Positions 1 to 9,021 are shown, counted from the stretch's first letter. The stretch is 35,776 nt of DNA from an uncultured Nitrosomonadales bacterium (GCA_903915035.1 CAIWRI010000154.1:1-35776); one strand, 5' to 3'. A program made the numbers and translations. The notes: generated by a model from the sequence alone, not told the origin.

Positions 1-1130
1 AAACCACGTGTGCCGAAGCCTGTTTGGTTAAGACTGCTGTCTGTCAGGCCGCCTTTGAATGCTGCGTTAGAGCCAGAATAAGCTGCTGCGCTTGTTGCGA
101 TAGAGCAAGATGCAAGACTGTCGTTTTTAATCGTTGCGAAATCAGCATAGAAGCTGGTACGCTTGGACATGCTGTAATCAGCACCAATGCTGGTTTTCTT
201 GCAACTGTTGTTAGCGAACTGATCATCTTTAACAGATGCAAATGACGCTTTCAGGCGAATGCTTTCAGTCACTGGAGCTACTGCGCCGATCAGGTAGGAT
301 TTTTGATCAAGATTCAATCCAGCTAAAGCTGCAGAAGACTTGATAGTGTCGTACATACCCATCACTTTGACAACGCCAAAGTCATAAGAACCCGCTACAT
401 CGAAAATCTTCAGATCGCCACCAGTTGATTTCACATTAGCTGCTTCGTAGTTAAGCAGAACGTCTACAGGACCGGCATTGTATTCAGGACGGATTGCATA
501 CAGACGTGCATCGCCAACGTTGCCGCTAGCTTCATTGCCGGTCAGGTTATTTGAATAAGCAACCAAAGCGCTGAAACCACTGAAATTAGGTGAAATGTAA
601 GCAACTGCATTGTCTGCACGAGCTTGATTACCGATCAGGGAACCAAAGTTACCCACAGTGCCGCCTGCGAACGGGTCAAATTTTACTGACACGCCATAAC
701 GGTCGCCTTCCAGACGACCACCAACAAACGTACCAGTATCGCCAGTTATACCCACATAGCTATGACGATTCCAGAATGGTGCGGATTGAACACCAGTAAC
801 GGCAGTTCCAGATGCAGTAGATTTAGGAGCACCATTGCCCATCGAACCGCTGTTATTGTTGTCGATGTTAATGCCGTATTCCAGTTCGAAGATAGCTTTG
901 TAGCCATTGCCCAGATCTTCAGAACCCTTGAAACCCAAACGGCTACCGGCTGAGATGCCTGAGTTGAATGAAGTTTTACCTTGGTCTTTTGGATTTTGAA
1001 CGCCGCTTTGGCCAGCTTGATTCAACATACCGTAATCCAATACACCATACAGGGTTGTTGAATCAGTATCAGCGAAAGCTGGAGCGGAAATTGCGGCTGC
1101 GATAGCCAGTGCGATAAGTTTCTTTTGCAT
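1..1130 (-). CDS. Gram-negative general porin (partial, 3' end outside window)
   Basis: The reading frame starts at ATG 1130 with AAGGGG about 7 nt upstream and stays open to the window edge (about 376 codons). Residues 1-20 (MQKKLIALAIAAAISAPAFA) form a clear Sec signal peptide cleaved after AFA. The mature protein opens with DTDSTTLYGVLDYG, typical of the betaproteobacterial porin family (Porin_4/OmpC-like). It continues with alternating hydrophobic/polar strands rich in Gly, Asn and Tyr, including GSRLGFKGSEDLGNGYKAIF, a family hallmark. The last visible residues, FGTRG, suggest only a few residues are missing. It is expected to form a trimeric outer-membrane diffusion channel. Substrate specificity cannot be read from the sequence. 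Confidence 0.93.
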   Translation of the reverse strand, partial: MQKKLIALAIAAAISAPAFADTDSTTLYGVLDYGMLNQAGQSGVQNPKDQGKTSFNSGISAGSRLGFKGSEDLGNGYKAIFELEYGINIDNNNSGSMGNGAPKSTASGTAVTGVQSAPFWNRHSYVGITGDTGTFVGGRLEGDRYGVSVKFDPFAGGTVGNFGSLIGNQARADNAVAYISPNFSGFSALVAYSNNLTGNEASGNVGDARLYAIRPEYNAGPVDVLLNYEAANVKSTGGDLKIFDVAGSYDFGVVKVMGMYDTIKSSAALAGLNLDQKSYLIGAVAPVTESIRLKASFASVKDDQFANNSCKKTSIGADYSMSKRTSFYADFATIKNDSLASCSIATSAAAYSGSNAAFKGGLTDSSLNQTGFGTRG

Positions 1131-1286
1131 ATTAAACCCCTTAAAATTTGTGCTGACAGTCCAATGACTGCCGCCTGAAACAAAGTTCAACTGCTGGAAC
1201 TTCTGGACGCTATTATCCATGTCACAGCTTTAAGGGCAAATAAATCTGTAAAAACTGTGGTTTTTTTGCAACAAGAGAGAAACAGG

Positions 1287-1356
1287 GGATAAGGGAGAAT
1301 GGAGAATGGGAAGTGGAAAGTGGGAAGTGGAAAGTGGAAAGTGGGAAGTGGGAAAA
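1287..1356. repeat. Heptanucleotide tandem array, consensus GGRRART
   Basis: Ten consecutive 7-nt units stay in perfect register from 1287 to 1356 (for example GGGAAGT at 1308, 1322 and 1343; GGAAAGT at 1315, 1329 and 1336). Only the unit sequence varies, not the period. The array lies in the 338-nt gap between the porin start and the istA remnant. Apart from the porin leader, I see no gene in this gap. It shares its 7-nt period, but not its sequence, with the arrays near 22 kb and 34.2 kb. Confidence 0.85.
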
Positions 1357-1468
1357 TGGAAGCGCATCAGCGGGATGAAGGTGCCGCAATGTCAAACAGC
1401 GTCCAATAGTTTCCACCCCAGTATGTAATCATCCGGCATTTTTGCCGGGGGTATCTGGCGTGTTTTAT

Positions 1469-2308
1469 ATGGACATGATTTACGAAATTCGTAGACGTCA
1501 TCTGGTGCAGAAGCAAACCCTCTCAGCCATTGCCCGCGACATGGGCTTATCCCGCCCGACCGTGTGCAAGCATCTCAATACGATCGAAGAACCGAAGTAC
1601 AAGCGAGATCAACCGCTATCACCCAAGCTGGGTAAATTTGAAGCACAGCTAGTCGCCTGACTGAGTGACGAGGCCAAGCTTCCCAGGCCACGCCGTCGCA
1701 CCGCTCACAGATTGTTCGAAGGGTTACAGGAAATCGGTTATCTCGGTGCCTATGACAGCGTGCAGCGCTTGGTCAAGCGCTGGAAATCCGGCAACACAGG
1801 CCCGAAGCTGAGCGAAGCATTTGTACCGATGGCGTTTCAACCAGCCGATGCCTGTCAGTTTGACTGGAGTCAGGAGCAGGTCGAACTGGGCGGCATTATG
1901 CTGACCATCAAGGTGGCACATTTCCGCATGGCTTACAGTCGTCAGATGTTCGTGGCGGCCTACCCGCGAGAAACACAGGAGATGGTGCTGGACGCGCATA
2001 ATCGCGCCTTCGCCTTCTTCGGCGGGGTACCGGCACGACTGATCTACGACAACCTCAAGACGGTGGTCGATACCGTCTATACCGGCAAGGAACGTCAGTT
2101 CAACCGGCGCTTCTTAACGCTGGCCAATCACTACCTGTTTGAACCGGTCGCCTGCACACCTGCCTCCGGTTGGGGCGAGGCAGGGTTTAGCAAAGTATAC
2201 TTTGCGCCGCCGCAGCCGATCCTGTGTGCAAACAGGACCGTGGGGCGCGGAGCGAAGAAGAAAGTGTACCTTTTAGTCAGGGTAATGAAGGGTAGCAAGA
2301 CTGTATGA
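1469..2308 (+). pseudogene. istA: IS21-family transposase istA, broken and truncated
   Basis: The N-terminus MDMIYEIRRRHLVQKQTLSA followed by IARDMGLSRPTVCKHLN is the IstA helix-turn-helix. An in-frame TGA at 1658-1660 sits where the family has Trp (LVA-stop-LSDEAKLPRPRRRTAHRL), so one base change killed the gene. Homology resumes in the same frame through the integrase core, with catalytic Asp in QFDWSQ and Asp in IYDNLKTVV. It stops at about 2175 (TPASGW), before the third acidic residue of the DDE triad. The remaining 45 codons to 2308 are unrelated sequence. No istB follows. A CCGGCA/TGCCGG hairpin at 1433-1448 precedes the gene and could lie near the old left end. The copy is non-functional. 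Confidence 0.85.
2190..2237. repeat. Palindrome cluster at the istA breakpoint
   Basis: A perfect 16-bp palindrome (GCAAAGTATACTTTGC, 2190-2205) is followed by a 6-bp stem with a 6-nt loop (TCCTGT/ACAGGA, 2220-2237). They begin about 15 nt after IstA homology ends, so this may be a small palindromic element or the junction of the event that truncated the IS. From 2309 to 2430 I see no recognisable gene. A 41-codon open stretch in the same frame has no family I know. Confidence 0.5.
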
Positions 2309-2430
2309 AAAGAAGTTAGCGACTCCTATGCCAGATTTTCGGCCCAATGGCATTACCAGCATATTCCAAGCAATGATGATTTTGTTGCTATCCTCGGTTA
2401 TCATTCGCATACCAATTCTTTCAAGCATAG

Positions 2431-2814
2431 ATGAACGACAACAACGAAAAACTGCGCATCGACAAATGGCTGTGGGCGGCGCGTTTTTACAAAACCCGCA
2501 GTCTGGTTGTTCATGCGATTGAAAACGGCCGCGTATTGATGGACGGGGTACGCGTCAAGCCCGCTAAAACGATAGCCGTGGGAGACAAGATGGTGCTGCA
2601 TTTCGGCGAGACGCGCTTTGACGTGGAAGTGCTGGCGCTGTCTGACAAGCGCGGTCCGGCAACTGTTGCACAGTTACTCTACCGTGAAAGCGATGAAAGT
2701 CGCGAGCGACGCGCACGCATCGCCGAGCAACATCAACTGGCACCCGAAGTTTTCGACTACAAGCCGACTCGACGCGACCGGCGTGAAATCGAAAAATTCA
2801 GATATGGTAAGTAA
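2431..2814 (+). CDS. hslR: Heat-shock protein 15 (Hsp15), S4-domain RNA-binding protein
   Basis: The 127-residue protein has an S4 RNA-binding domain at residues 7-65 (LRIDKWLWAARFYKTRSLV, then NGRVLMDGVRVKPAKTIAVG). Its C-terminal tail is basic (YKPTRRDRREIEKFRYGK), as in the Hsp15 family. In E. coli, Hsp15 binds free 50S subunits carrying nascent peptidyl-tRNA and helps recycle stalled ribosomes. The length matches the family (about 130 residues). The last 11 nt overlap the next gene, so the two are probably co-translated. The start is the first ATG of the frame. Its ribosome binding site is weak. Confidence 0.92.
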   Translation: MNDNNEKLRIDKWLWAARFYKTRSLVVHAIENGRVLMDGVRVKPAKTIAVGDKMVLHFGETRFDVEVLALSDKRGPATVAQLLYRESDESRERRARIAEQHQLAPEVFDYKPTRRDRREIEKFRYGK

Positions 2815-3334
2815 ACAGCTGACAGGCAGACGGCAGAAATGGCGTAGCCGTGCAGTCAATTTTTTGCTGTTCGTGGTGGCTATGGCCGCCGTCCGCGCCT
2901 GGCAGCAACGCGACATGGTCAGCGGTCCGGCACCTGTTTTACAGGGTGTCACGCTATCAGGTCAGCCATATTTGTTGCCGGCACATCCGGGGCACCCGGT
3001 GCTGGTACAGTTCTGGGCAAGTTGGTGTCCGATCTGTCGGGCAGAGCAGGATTTCATCGCTGCGATTGCCCATGATGACCCGAACGTGATTACCATAGCG
3101 ATGCAGAGTGGCAAGTCAGAAGAAGTTGTTCAACACATGCAGGCGCAGGGTATCAGTTTTCCGGTCTTGAATGATGCAGATGGCAGCATTTCACGCGCCT
3201 GGGGCGTACATGCTGTTCCGGTTAGTTTCATCATTACGCCTGACGGCAATGTAAAGTTTATTGAAGTCGGCTACACCACCGGGATCGGCCTGAAACTGCG
3301 CAAGTGGCTGGCAGGCATTAATCTGCCACTCTGA
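2804..3334 (+). CDS. TlpA/ScsD-like membrane-anchored thioredoxin (protein disulfide oxidoreductase)
   Basis: The ATG at 2804 is chosen because the frame upstream only shadows hslR. It gives 176 residues. A positively charged N-terminus (SKQLTGRRQKWRSR) is followed by one hydrophobic segment (residues about 15-31, VNFLLFVVAMAAVRAW), a signal anchor placing the domain in the periplasm. The thioredoxin fold carries WASWCPICR, with the redox pair CPIC, and the cis-proline region HAVPVSFII. The CPIC site and size match the TlpA-like ScsD/MtbDsbE group. A role in periplasmic disulfide exchange or copper/oxidative stress is inferred from the family. It ends 17 nt inside the convergent rlmI gene. 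Confidence 0.85.
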   Translation: MVSKQLTGRRQKWRSRAVNFLLFVVAMAAVRAWQQRDMVSGPAPVLQGVTLSGQPYLLPAHPGHPVLVQFWASWCPICRAEQDFIAAIAHDDPNVITIAMQSGKSEEVVQHMQAQGISFPVLNDADGSISRAWGVHAVPVSFIITPDGNVKFIEVGYTTGIGLKLRKWLAGINLPL

Positions 3335-4652
3335 GTAATAAACCCTTCAGATATGCACCTTCGGGAAAACTGAGCAGCACCGGATGATCTGAGCTTGCGT
3401 GCAGATGCCGGACAATCTGCGCATCCACACTCGCGTCGAGCGCGGCACCCGCGATGATTTTCTGGAATAATTCTTCGCTGATACCTCCTGAGCAGGAGTA
3501 AGTGAACAGCAGTCCGCCCGGACGCAGCAGTTTGAAAGCCAACAGATTAATGTCCTTATAACCGCGCGCGGCTTTTTCGGCAAACGCAGCAGTTGGTGCA
3601 AATTTGGGCGGATCGAGGATAATCATGTCGAAACTGCGCCCTTGATCGCGTAGTTTGCGCAAGGCGACAAATACATCGACCACCTGCCATTCGGCATGAC
3701 TGGCATTAAGCCCGTTGCGGCTCAGATTTTCCTCTGCGATATGCAGTGCGTCGCCTGATGCATCCATAGACAGCACCGACTTTGCACCACCACGCAAGGC
3801 ATACAATGAAAAACCACCGGTATAGCAAAAGCAGTTGAGCACGTCACGACCCGATGAGAGTGTTTCGGTCAGCGCACGGTTGTCGCGCTGATCCAGATAA
3901 AAGCCGGTTTTCTGGCCTTCTGCCACGTCTACCTTGAAGTGCAAACCATGTTCAACTACTTCTACCGTCTCAGGCAAATTGCCACGCAGTAGGCCATTAC
4001 GCAATTTCAGTCCTTCCAGCGTGCGGGAGTCCGAATCCGACCGTTCGTAAATGCAGGAGGGCGTGCAAAGCGCCTGCAAACTGTCGGCAATGACTTCGCG
4101 CCAGTACTCTGCTCCCGCGCTGCCGATTTGCATCACCAGTACGTCACCATATTGATCCACGATCAGACCCGGCAGTCCGTCCGACTCCGCATGAATCAGA
4201 CGCATGCCGCTACTGTTCTTTGCAAGATTCAATTCTTGTCGTGCAGCTATTGCCGTTGCGATCTTAAGGCGAAAGAATTCCGCATTGACGGTATCGCCCT
4301 CGCGCCAGGACCAGACCCGCGCGGTGATTTGAGAGGCGCTATTATAAGCTGCCCAGGCGAGAAATTTTCCCTCTGCATCGCGTACCGGCAAAGTGCTGCC
4401 GTTGACAGGCGCACCGTCTACGCGTTCAACTGCGCCGGAAAACACCCAGGGATGACGGCGCAGCAAGGATTTTTCGCGCCCCTCACGCAGCACAATGGCG
4501 GGCTGCGCATTGGCGTTCCCCGCAACGGGCGAACTGCGTGGAATATTAGCCGGTGCCTCGGACGGACGCGTATCCCGCTGAGTGCGTTTACGAAAATCGC
4601 GATTGCCCTGGGATGCGCGATGCGGAGTGGAAGGGCTACGTTTAGTTGTCAT
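3318..4652 (-). CDS. rlmI: Class I SAM-dependent 23S rRNA methyltransferase, RlmI-like
   Basis: The protein has 444 residues. Residues about 52-130 form the PUA domain (IVLREGREKSLLRRHPWVFSG), followed by the RlmI central domain and a Rossmann methyltransferase fold (VLNCFCYTGGFSLYALRGGA for SAM binding, IILDPPKFAP as the substrate-base motif, LLFTYSCSGGI). RlmI makes m5C at position 1962 of 23S rRNA in E. coli. About 50 Arg/Ser/Pro-rich residues precede the PUA domain, so this N-terminus is longer than the usual family start. A start closer to residue 50 is possible, but no better ATG is seen. Its 3' end overlaps the convergent thioredoxin gene by 17 nt. Confidence 0.88.
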   Translation of the reverse strand: MTTKRSPSTPHRASQGNRDFRKRTQRDTRPSEAPANIPRSSPVAGNANAQPAIVLREGREKSLLRRHPWVFSGAVERVDGAPVNGSTLPVRDAEGKFLAWAAYNSASQITARVWSWREGDTVNAEFFRLKIATAIAARQELNLAKNSSGMRLIHAESDGLPGLIVDQYGDVLVMQIGSAGAEYWREVIADSLQALCTPSCIYERSDSDSRTLEGLKLRNGLLRGNLPETVEVVEHGLHFKVDVAEGQKTGFYLDQRDNRALTETLSSGRDVLNCFCYTGGFSLYALRGGAKSVLSMDASGDALHIAEENLSRNGLNASHAEWQVVDVFVALRKLRDQGRSFDMIILDPPKFAPTAAFAEKAARGYKDINLLAFKLLRPGGLLFTYSCSGGISEELFQKIIAGAALDASVDAQIVRHLHASSDHPVLLSFPEGAYLKGLLLRVAD

Positions 4653-4917
4653 GATTTTCTCTTGGCGCGCGGATGTGCTGCGTCATAAATTTTGCTTAAA
4701 TATTGGAAATTGAGGTGAGTAACTGCACCACGCGCGGTGACATGCGCGCCTTGTTGTCTTCTGCTGTCACGCGCAACCCGAACAGGGCTTTGCCACATAT
4801 TGAGTCAGGCGTGACTGCCGGAATATCGACCATGCACAGCCATTGAAAATACGCCTGGCTACTTCGACATTGCCCGGAACAGGCTCTTCGGCGGACGCTC
4901 ATGACAGACTCCGGGAC

Positions 4918-5550
4918 TTAGTGTTCGAGGTACGGATGCAGCGCGCTGGCGACAGCTTCGCTGATACGTTGCAGGAATACTGTGCCCATGCCGGGATAAA
5001 AACGTTGCTTTTCCTCGGAAGCCATTACCAGCATGCCTGCTGAAACAATGCCGGCATGCAAGGGTAAATAGGCGAATGAATGCAATAGCTGTGCGCTCTC
5101 GCCAAACCAACTGGCTGTGTCGTGCACTGCCTGAGGCAGGCAAAACGGTTTGTCGTGTGTATCGCTGAACACCAATAACTCCATGTCGGGCGGCGTGATT
5201 TGCCACAGGTGCATCGCGACATGCGGTACTGAAAAAAGATCGCGTAACAGATGAACAATCATTTCCTGCAAGGTGGGCAGGTCACGGGCGGCAAACAGCG
5301 ACAGGGTGAATTCATGCACCTTGTGTTGTAGCGCGTCATTTTTTTTGGCGAACTCAATCATGTCGTGCAGTTGCTTCTCCAGCAGCTTGTTTTTCTCACG
5401 CAAGGCGATCATTTGACGTTCGGAAAGCGAAATCGTCCGTCCGCCGTACGGGTGAGGCAAGGTGATTTGCGCCAGCAACTCGACATGTTGCTCGAAGAAC
5501 ATTGGCGTATTCAACAAATAATGTGCAACATCTTCTGAATTCATGCTCAT
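4918..5550 (-). CDS. DUF484 family protein
   Basis: The 210-residue protein starts MSMNSEDVAHYLLNTPMFFE, typical of DUF484. Heptad-rich residues about 45-75 (EKNKLLEKQLHDMIEFAKK) suggest a coiled coil, and a GAF-like domain follows (residues about 80-205). It follows dapF by 3 nt and is clearly in one operon with it, the usual arrangement of this family. In many proteobacteria xerC comes next. Here it does not: the 265 nt to rlmI contain no recombinase. The function is unknown. The second in-frame ATG (5544) is an equally possible start. Confidence 0.85.
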   Translation of the reverse strand: MSMNSEDVAHYLLNTPMFFEQHVELLAQITLPHPYGGRTISLSERQMIALREKNKLLEKQLHDMIEFAKKNDALQHKVHEFTLSLFAARDLPTLQEMIVHLLRDLFSVPHVAMHLWQITPPDMELLVFSDTHDKPFCLPQAVHDTASWFGESAQLLHSFAYLPLHAGIVSAGMLVMASEEKQRFYPGMGTVFLQRISEAVASALHPYLEH

Positions 5551-5553
5551 ACC

Positions 5554-6378
5554 TTATAAATTAATTTCGCCTGAAAATACACTGACTGCCGGCCCTGTCA
5601 TCAATACGTATTCACCGTCCCAGGCGATGTTAAGTGTGCCACCATGCGTAGCCACGGTTACCGGACTATCCAGCAGACCTCGCCTTATACCTGCCACTGC
5701 CGCAGCGCAGGCGCCTGTCCCGCAGGACAGCGTTTCGCCGGAACCTCGTTCATATACCCTCAATCGCACGTGCTGCCTGTCCATGACCTGCATGAAGCCC
5801 GCGTTGACGCGTTTCGGAAAACGCGGGTGCTGTTCGATCAGCGGACCCATAGTCGCCACATCAGCCGCTTCGACATCTTCAACCACTTGCACAGCGTGTG
5901 GATTGCCCATGGAAATCGCACTGATCATCAGTCGGTGACCGTCAATATCGAGCGGTTCACTTATCTCGCCCGCACCATCGGTGAATGGCAGTCGCGCCGC
6001 ATCAAAAACCGGTTTGCCCATGTTTACCGTCACCCGACCATCCTCTTCCAGTCGCGGCCTGATTAAGCCATTAAGTGTTTCGACCACGATTTCGGCTTTT
6101 CCGGTCAGTTTCTGATCATGTACGAAACGCACGAAGCAGCGTGCGCCGTTGCCGCACTGTTCCACTTCACCGCCATCTGCATTGAAAATGCGATAACGAA
6201 AATCTGCACTCGAATCATGCGCCTTTTCTACCATCAGGATCTGGTCGCATCCGACCCCGAAATGCCTGTCGGCAAGTAGTCGCAATTGGTCGCTGCTTAA
6301 CGATATGTGCTGGCGTATGGCATCGAGCACCACAAAATCGTTGCCGGCACCGTGCATCTTGGTAAATTTCAATAACAT
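5554..6378 (-). CDS. dapF: Diaminopimelate epimerase
   Basis: The 274-residue protein matches the family length. It converts LL- to meso-diaminopimelate for lysine and peptidoglycan synthesis. Both catalytic cysteine motifs are visible: the first in [10 protein letters not shown], the second in [16 protein letters not shown]. The N-terminal signature is [16 protein letters not shown]. The protein is two mirror-fold halves and cytoplasmic. It is the first gene of dapF-DUF484, with 25 nt separating it from tag upstream, so tag, dapF and DUF484 may be transcribed together. Confidence 0.97.
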   Translation of the reverse strand: MLLKFTKMHGAGNDFVVLDAIRQHISLSSDQLRLLADRHFGVGCDQILMVEKAHDSSADFRYRIFNADGGEVEQCGNGARCFVRFVHDQKLTGKAEIVVETLNGLIRPRLEEDGRVTVNMGKPVFDAARLPFTDGAGEISEPLDIDGHRLMISAISMGNPHAVQVVEDVEAADVATMGPLIEQHPRFPKRVNAGFMQVMDRQHVRLRVYERGSGETLSCGTGACAAAVAGIRRGLLDSPVTVATHGGTLNIAWDGEYVLMTGPAVSVFSGEINL

Positions 6379-6403
6379 TGCAAAGCCTCTGTAAAACTGC
6401 TGT

Positions 6404-6994
6404 TTATTTCAGCAGGCGGGTGTGTAATTCTTCATGCCGGAAGCAATCCATGGTGTGGTCATTAACCATGCCAGTTGCTTGCATCAGGGCATAGCATATC
6501 GTCGTTCCGACAAATTTGAAGCCACGGCGTTTTAATTCACGACTCATTGCATCTGAAACTTCGCTGCTCGCCGGTACTTCATCTCCGCTGCGCCAGGCGT
6601 TTTGCACAGGCTTCCCGTCTGTAAACCGCCAGATAAAGTTGTCAAAACTGCCGAACTCATTCTGCATAAGCAGGTATTTCTGCGCATTGGCAACTGCCGA
6701 TTGCAGTTTGAGGCGGTTGCGTACGATGCCGGAATTGTTCATCAATGCGGCTATTTTATCAGTGTCATAGGCAGCTATGCGCGACACATCGAAATTATCG
6801 AAGGCTGCGCGATAGTTTTCGCGTTTTCGCAAGATGGTAATCCAGCTCAAACCTGCCTGTGCACCTTCCAGAATCAGAAATTCAAACAGACGCTGATCAT
6901 CGTGGAGCGGCACACCCCATTCAGTATCATGGTATTGACGGTATAAAGCATCGCTGCCCGGCCAGACGCAACGCGGTTTTTCAGTAAATATCAT
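6404..6994 (-). CDS. tag: DNA-3-methyladenine glycosylase I
   Basis: The start ATG at 6994 overlaps the stop of the upstream gene as ATGA, which favours translational coupling and rules out the longer upstream frame. The 196 residues carry the Tag signature [19 protein letters not shown] and [19 protein letters not shown]. The zinc ligands are expected at Cys9, the His of YHD, the His of VNDH and the Cys of DCFRH, and all four are present. Tag removes 3-methyladenine from alkylated DNA, so it is a cytoplasmic base-excision repair enzyme. Confidence 0.95.
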   Translation of the reverse strand: MIFTEKPRCVWPGSDALYRQYHDTEWGVPLHDDQRLFEFLILEGAQAGLSWITILRKRENYRAAFDNFDVSRIAAYDTDKIAALMNNSGIVRNRLKLQSAVANAQKYLLMQNEFGSFDNFIWRFTDGKPVQNAWRSGDEVPASSEVSDAMSRELKRRGFKFVGTTICYALMQATGMVNDHTMDCFRHEELHTRLLK

Positions 6995-7404
6995 GGCAGC
7001 ATACTGCTCGCATCGCGCCACAGACAGCGGTTCATCACGACGACGATTCCCGCCTGTTGCGCGCGCAGTGCTGCGGCCTCGTGTATTACCCCGTCTTGCA
7101 GCCAAAGTCGTTTGATGCCTGTTTGTATACAGGCATCCACGATGGCGGGAACATGTTCGGCGGCACGGAACACGTCGACAATATCGGGCAGTTCAGGCAG
7201 ACTTTGCAGATCCGGCCAGGCTTTCTCGCCCAGCACTTCAGTGAGCATCGGTCTTACCGGAATAATGCGATAGCCCAAGCTTTGCAGGCTGCGCGCCACC
7301 CTGAAGCTGGGACGCGACTCATTGGCAGAAAGCCCTACCACTGCGACGGTGTGGATCTGCTGCAGCAGCATACGGAGGGTTTGATTATCCGGATTGGTAA
7401 ACAT
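6991..7404 (-). CDS. CoA-binding domain protein (YccU-like)
   Basis: The 137-residue protein is a single Rossmann-like CoA_binding domain. It has AVVGLSANESRPSFRVARSL near the N-terminus, then PELPDIVDVFRAAEHVP and WLQDGVIHEAAALRAQQAG, matching YccU/succinyl-CoA-synthetase alpha-like folds. The role in the cell is not known. It is coupled to tag through a 4-nt ATGA overlap. The start ATG at 7404 is the first of the frame. Confidence 0.88.
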   Translation of the reverse strand: MFTNPDNQTLRMLLQQIHTVAVVGLSANESRPSFRVARSLQSLGYRIIPVRPMLTEVLGEKAWPDLQSLPELPDIVDVFRAAEHVPAIVDACIQTGIKRLWLQDGVIHEAAALRAQQAGIVVVMNRCLWRDASSMLP

Positions 7405-7552
7405 TTAGTGACAGGCTTATGATATGCAGTGGTTTGATTCGTGTGATTTTACTACATCAGGCATGGACGTAAGCGCTAAAAAAAGCTATGCTGCGCACCC
7501 ACTTTCCAATATCACTTCAAACTGCGCGATCAGGTGCCGCTTTTGTCAGCAT

Positions 7553-7620
7553 GCGCCCGTAGCTCGTTTGGATCGAGTATTAGTTTCCGAGGCTTGCCGA
7601 GGATGGTGTAGAATGACCGT
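7553..7620 (+). pseudogene. Degenerate partial copy of the adjacent tRNA-Arg
   Basis: Positions 7553-7593 align without gaps to the first 41 nt of the tRNA-Arg at 7657 with 33 identities by hand count. They include the D-arm core (GTAGCTC) and the whole anticodon loop TTCCGA. A 4-nt insertion follows, then a further GCCGAGG block in common. After that the T-arm and acceptor 3' strand are lost, so it cannot fold. It is a tRNA relic, either a decayed tandem duplicate or debris of an integration event. Confidence 0.7.
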
Positions 7621-7656
7621 TGGTTCACTAAGTAATTTTCACGTTTTCTCAATACG

Positions 7657-7732
7657 CGCTCGTAGCTCAGATGGATAGAGTATCGGTTTCCGAAGCCGAG
7701 GGTCGTGGGTTCGACTCCCGCCGAGCGCACCA
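7657..7732 (+). tRNA. tRNA-Arg, anticodon CCG
   Basis: The 76-nt cloverleaf is complete: acceptor GCGCTCG/CGAGCGC, D stem GCTC/GAGT, anticodon stem TCGGT/GCCGA around loop TTCCGAA (anticodon CCG, decoding CGG), T arm GTGGG-TTCGACT-CCCGC, and encoded ACCA. A strong terminator follows 27 nt downstream, so it is a single-tRNA unit. Confidence 0.97.
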
Positions 7733-7759
7733 AATACCCCGCCTGAAACGTCCTTCTAG

Positions 7760-7791
7760 CCCTTATGGCTATATAGCATAAGGGTTTTTTT
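7760..7791 (+). terminator. Rho-independent terminator of tRNA-Arg
   Basis: Perfect 8-bp stem CCCTTATG/CATAAGGG (extendable inward by CTAT/ATAG past one bulged G), followed directly by seven T. The remaining 195 nt to pyrC show no gene. Confidence 0.9.
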
Positions 7792-7986
7792 ACGTCCTGA
7801 ATGTGCCTGAATGCCCCTGTTGAAGCCTGGTTTATTTTGGGGTATATTCCGGGGCGTACCGCTTGCCCCTGTGTCCGACTGCTTGTCGCATCAAAAAATT
7901 AACCTTGAGGTGTCGGCGACAATGGGAATACGTTATTCAGAAGCATTTATCAAGCAGGCGTTATTCAATTAAAACCGGAATTTATC

Positions 7987-9021
7987 ATGCAAATACTCAC
8001 CCTTACCCGCCCTGATGACTGGCATTTGCACTTGCGTGACGGTGCGCTGATGCAATCGGTACTGCCTGATACGGCCAGACAGTTTGCCCGTGCGATTGTC
8101 ATGCCCAATCTCAGACCGCCGGTGACGAGTACCGCACAGGCGATGGCATACCGTTCAAGGATTATCGCAGCACTGCCACAAGGTGCAAAGTTTGATCCTC
8201 TGATGACTTTGTATCTGACCGACAACACCACCGCCGATGATATCCGCCAGGCAAAGGCCAGAGGCATTGTACATGCGGTGAAGCTGTATCCGGCAGGCGC
8301 TACCACCAATTCCGATGCCGGTGTGACCGACATTCGTAAAACTTATCCTGCACTGGAAGAAATGCAGCGCTGCGGTATGCCGCTGCTGGTCCATGGTGAA
8401 GTGACAGATGCAGGTATAGATATATTTGATCGCGAAGCGGTTTTTATTGATCGCGTGATGCAACCCCTGCTACGCGACATGCCAGAACTGCGCGTGGTTT
8501 TCGAACATATCACCACCAAAGATGCAGCGCAATTTGTGACCCATGCGCCGGACACGATCGCCGCGACGCTCACACCGCAACATCTGCTATATAACCGCAA
8601 TGCCATGCTGGTGGGTGGTATAAGGCCTCATTTTTATTGTTTGCCGATACTAAAGCGCGAAACTCACCGCGAGGCGTTATTGAAAGCGGCCACCAGCGGC
8701 AGCACGAAATTTTTCCTGGGAACAGACAGCGCGCCTCATGCTCAACACACTAAGGAAAATGCCTGCGGTTGTGCCGGTTGCTATACGGCGCATACGGCAC
8801 TTGAATTGTACGCGCAAGCCTTTGATGCTGCCGATGCGCTGGACAAATTGGAAGGTTTCGCCAGTTTTTATGGCGCTGACTTTTATCGTCTGCCTCGAAA
8901 TACAGATACCATCAAGTTACGCCGTGAAGACTGGCAAGTACCTGATTCAGTTGGCTTTGGCGAACATCGTCTGGTGCCGCTATGTGCCGGGGAAACCTTG
9001 AAATGGAAGCTTGTTGATTGA
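7987..9021 (+). CDS. pyrC: Dihydroorotase (PyrC type)
   Basis: The 344-residue protein fits class II dihydroorotases. It cyclises carbamoyl-aspartate to dihydroorotate in pyrimidine synthesis. The metal site is complete: HLH in [11 protein letters not shown], the carboxylatable Lys in [16 protein letters not shown], His in LVHGEV, His in FEHITTKDA, and Asp in FLGTDSAPH. The start ATG follows a modest GGAA. It is monocistronic as far as can be seen. A toxin fragment follows 40 nt downstream. Confidence 0.97.
   Translation: MQILTLTRPDDWHLHLRDGALMQSVLPDTARQFARAIVMPNLRPPVTSTAQAMAYRSRIIAALPQGAKFDPLMTLYLTDNTTADDIRQAKARGIVHAVKLYPAGATTNSDAGVTDIRKTYPALEEMQRCGMPLLVHGEVTDAGIDIFDREAVFIDRVMQPLLRDMPELRVVFEHITTKDAAQFVTHAPDTIAATLTPQHLLYNRNAMLVGGIRPHFYCLPILKRETHREALLKAATSGSTKFFLGTDSAPHAQHTKENACGCAGCYTAHTALELYAQAFDAADALDKLEGFASFYGADFYRLPRNTDTIKLRREDWQVPDSVGFGEHRLVPLCAGETLKWKLVD

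Noticed and set aside
1222-1416. Minus-strand frame rich in STFHFPLSTSHSPF
   Set aside because: It is the translation of the heptamer array and has no coding signature.
1433-1448. CCGGCA/TGCCGG hairpin as a terminator
   Set aside because: It has no T-run on either strand after the stem and no gene ending into it. It is more likely part of the IS remnant.
2618-2803. Longer start for the TlpA-like gene
   Set aside because: The extra 62 codons only read hslR in another frame. The ATG at 2804 gives a proper signal anchor.
4696-4902. Minus-strand 68-codon frame between DUF484 and rlmI, considered as a xerC remnant
   Set aside because: No recombinase motif or other family is visible. There is no ribosome binding site, and the amino-acid make-up is unremarkable.
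7530-7733. Minus-strand frame beginning MVRSAGVEPTTLGFGNRYS
   Set aside because: It is the antisense translation of tRNA-Arg and its relic, a well-known false gene (AGVEPTTLGFGNR).
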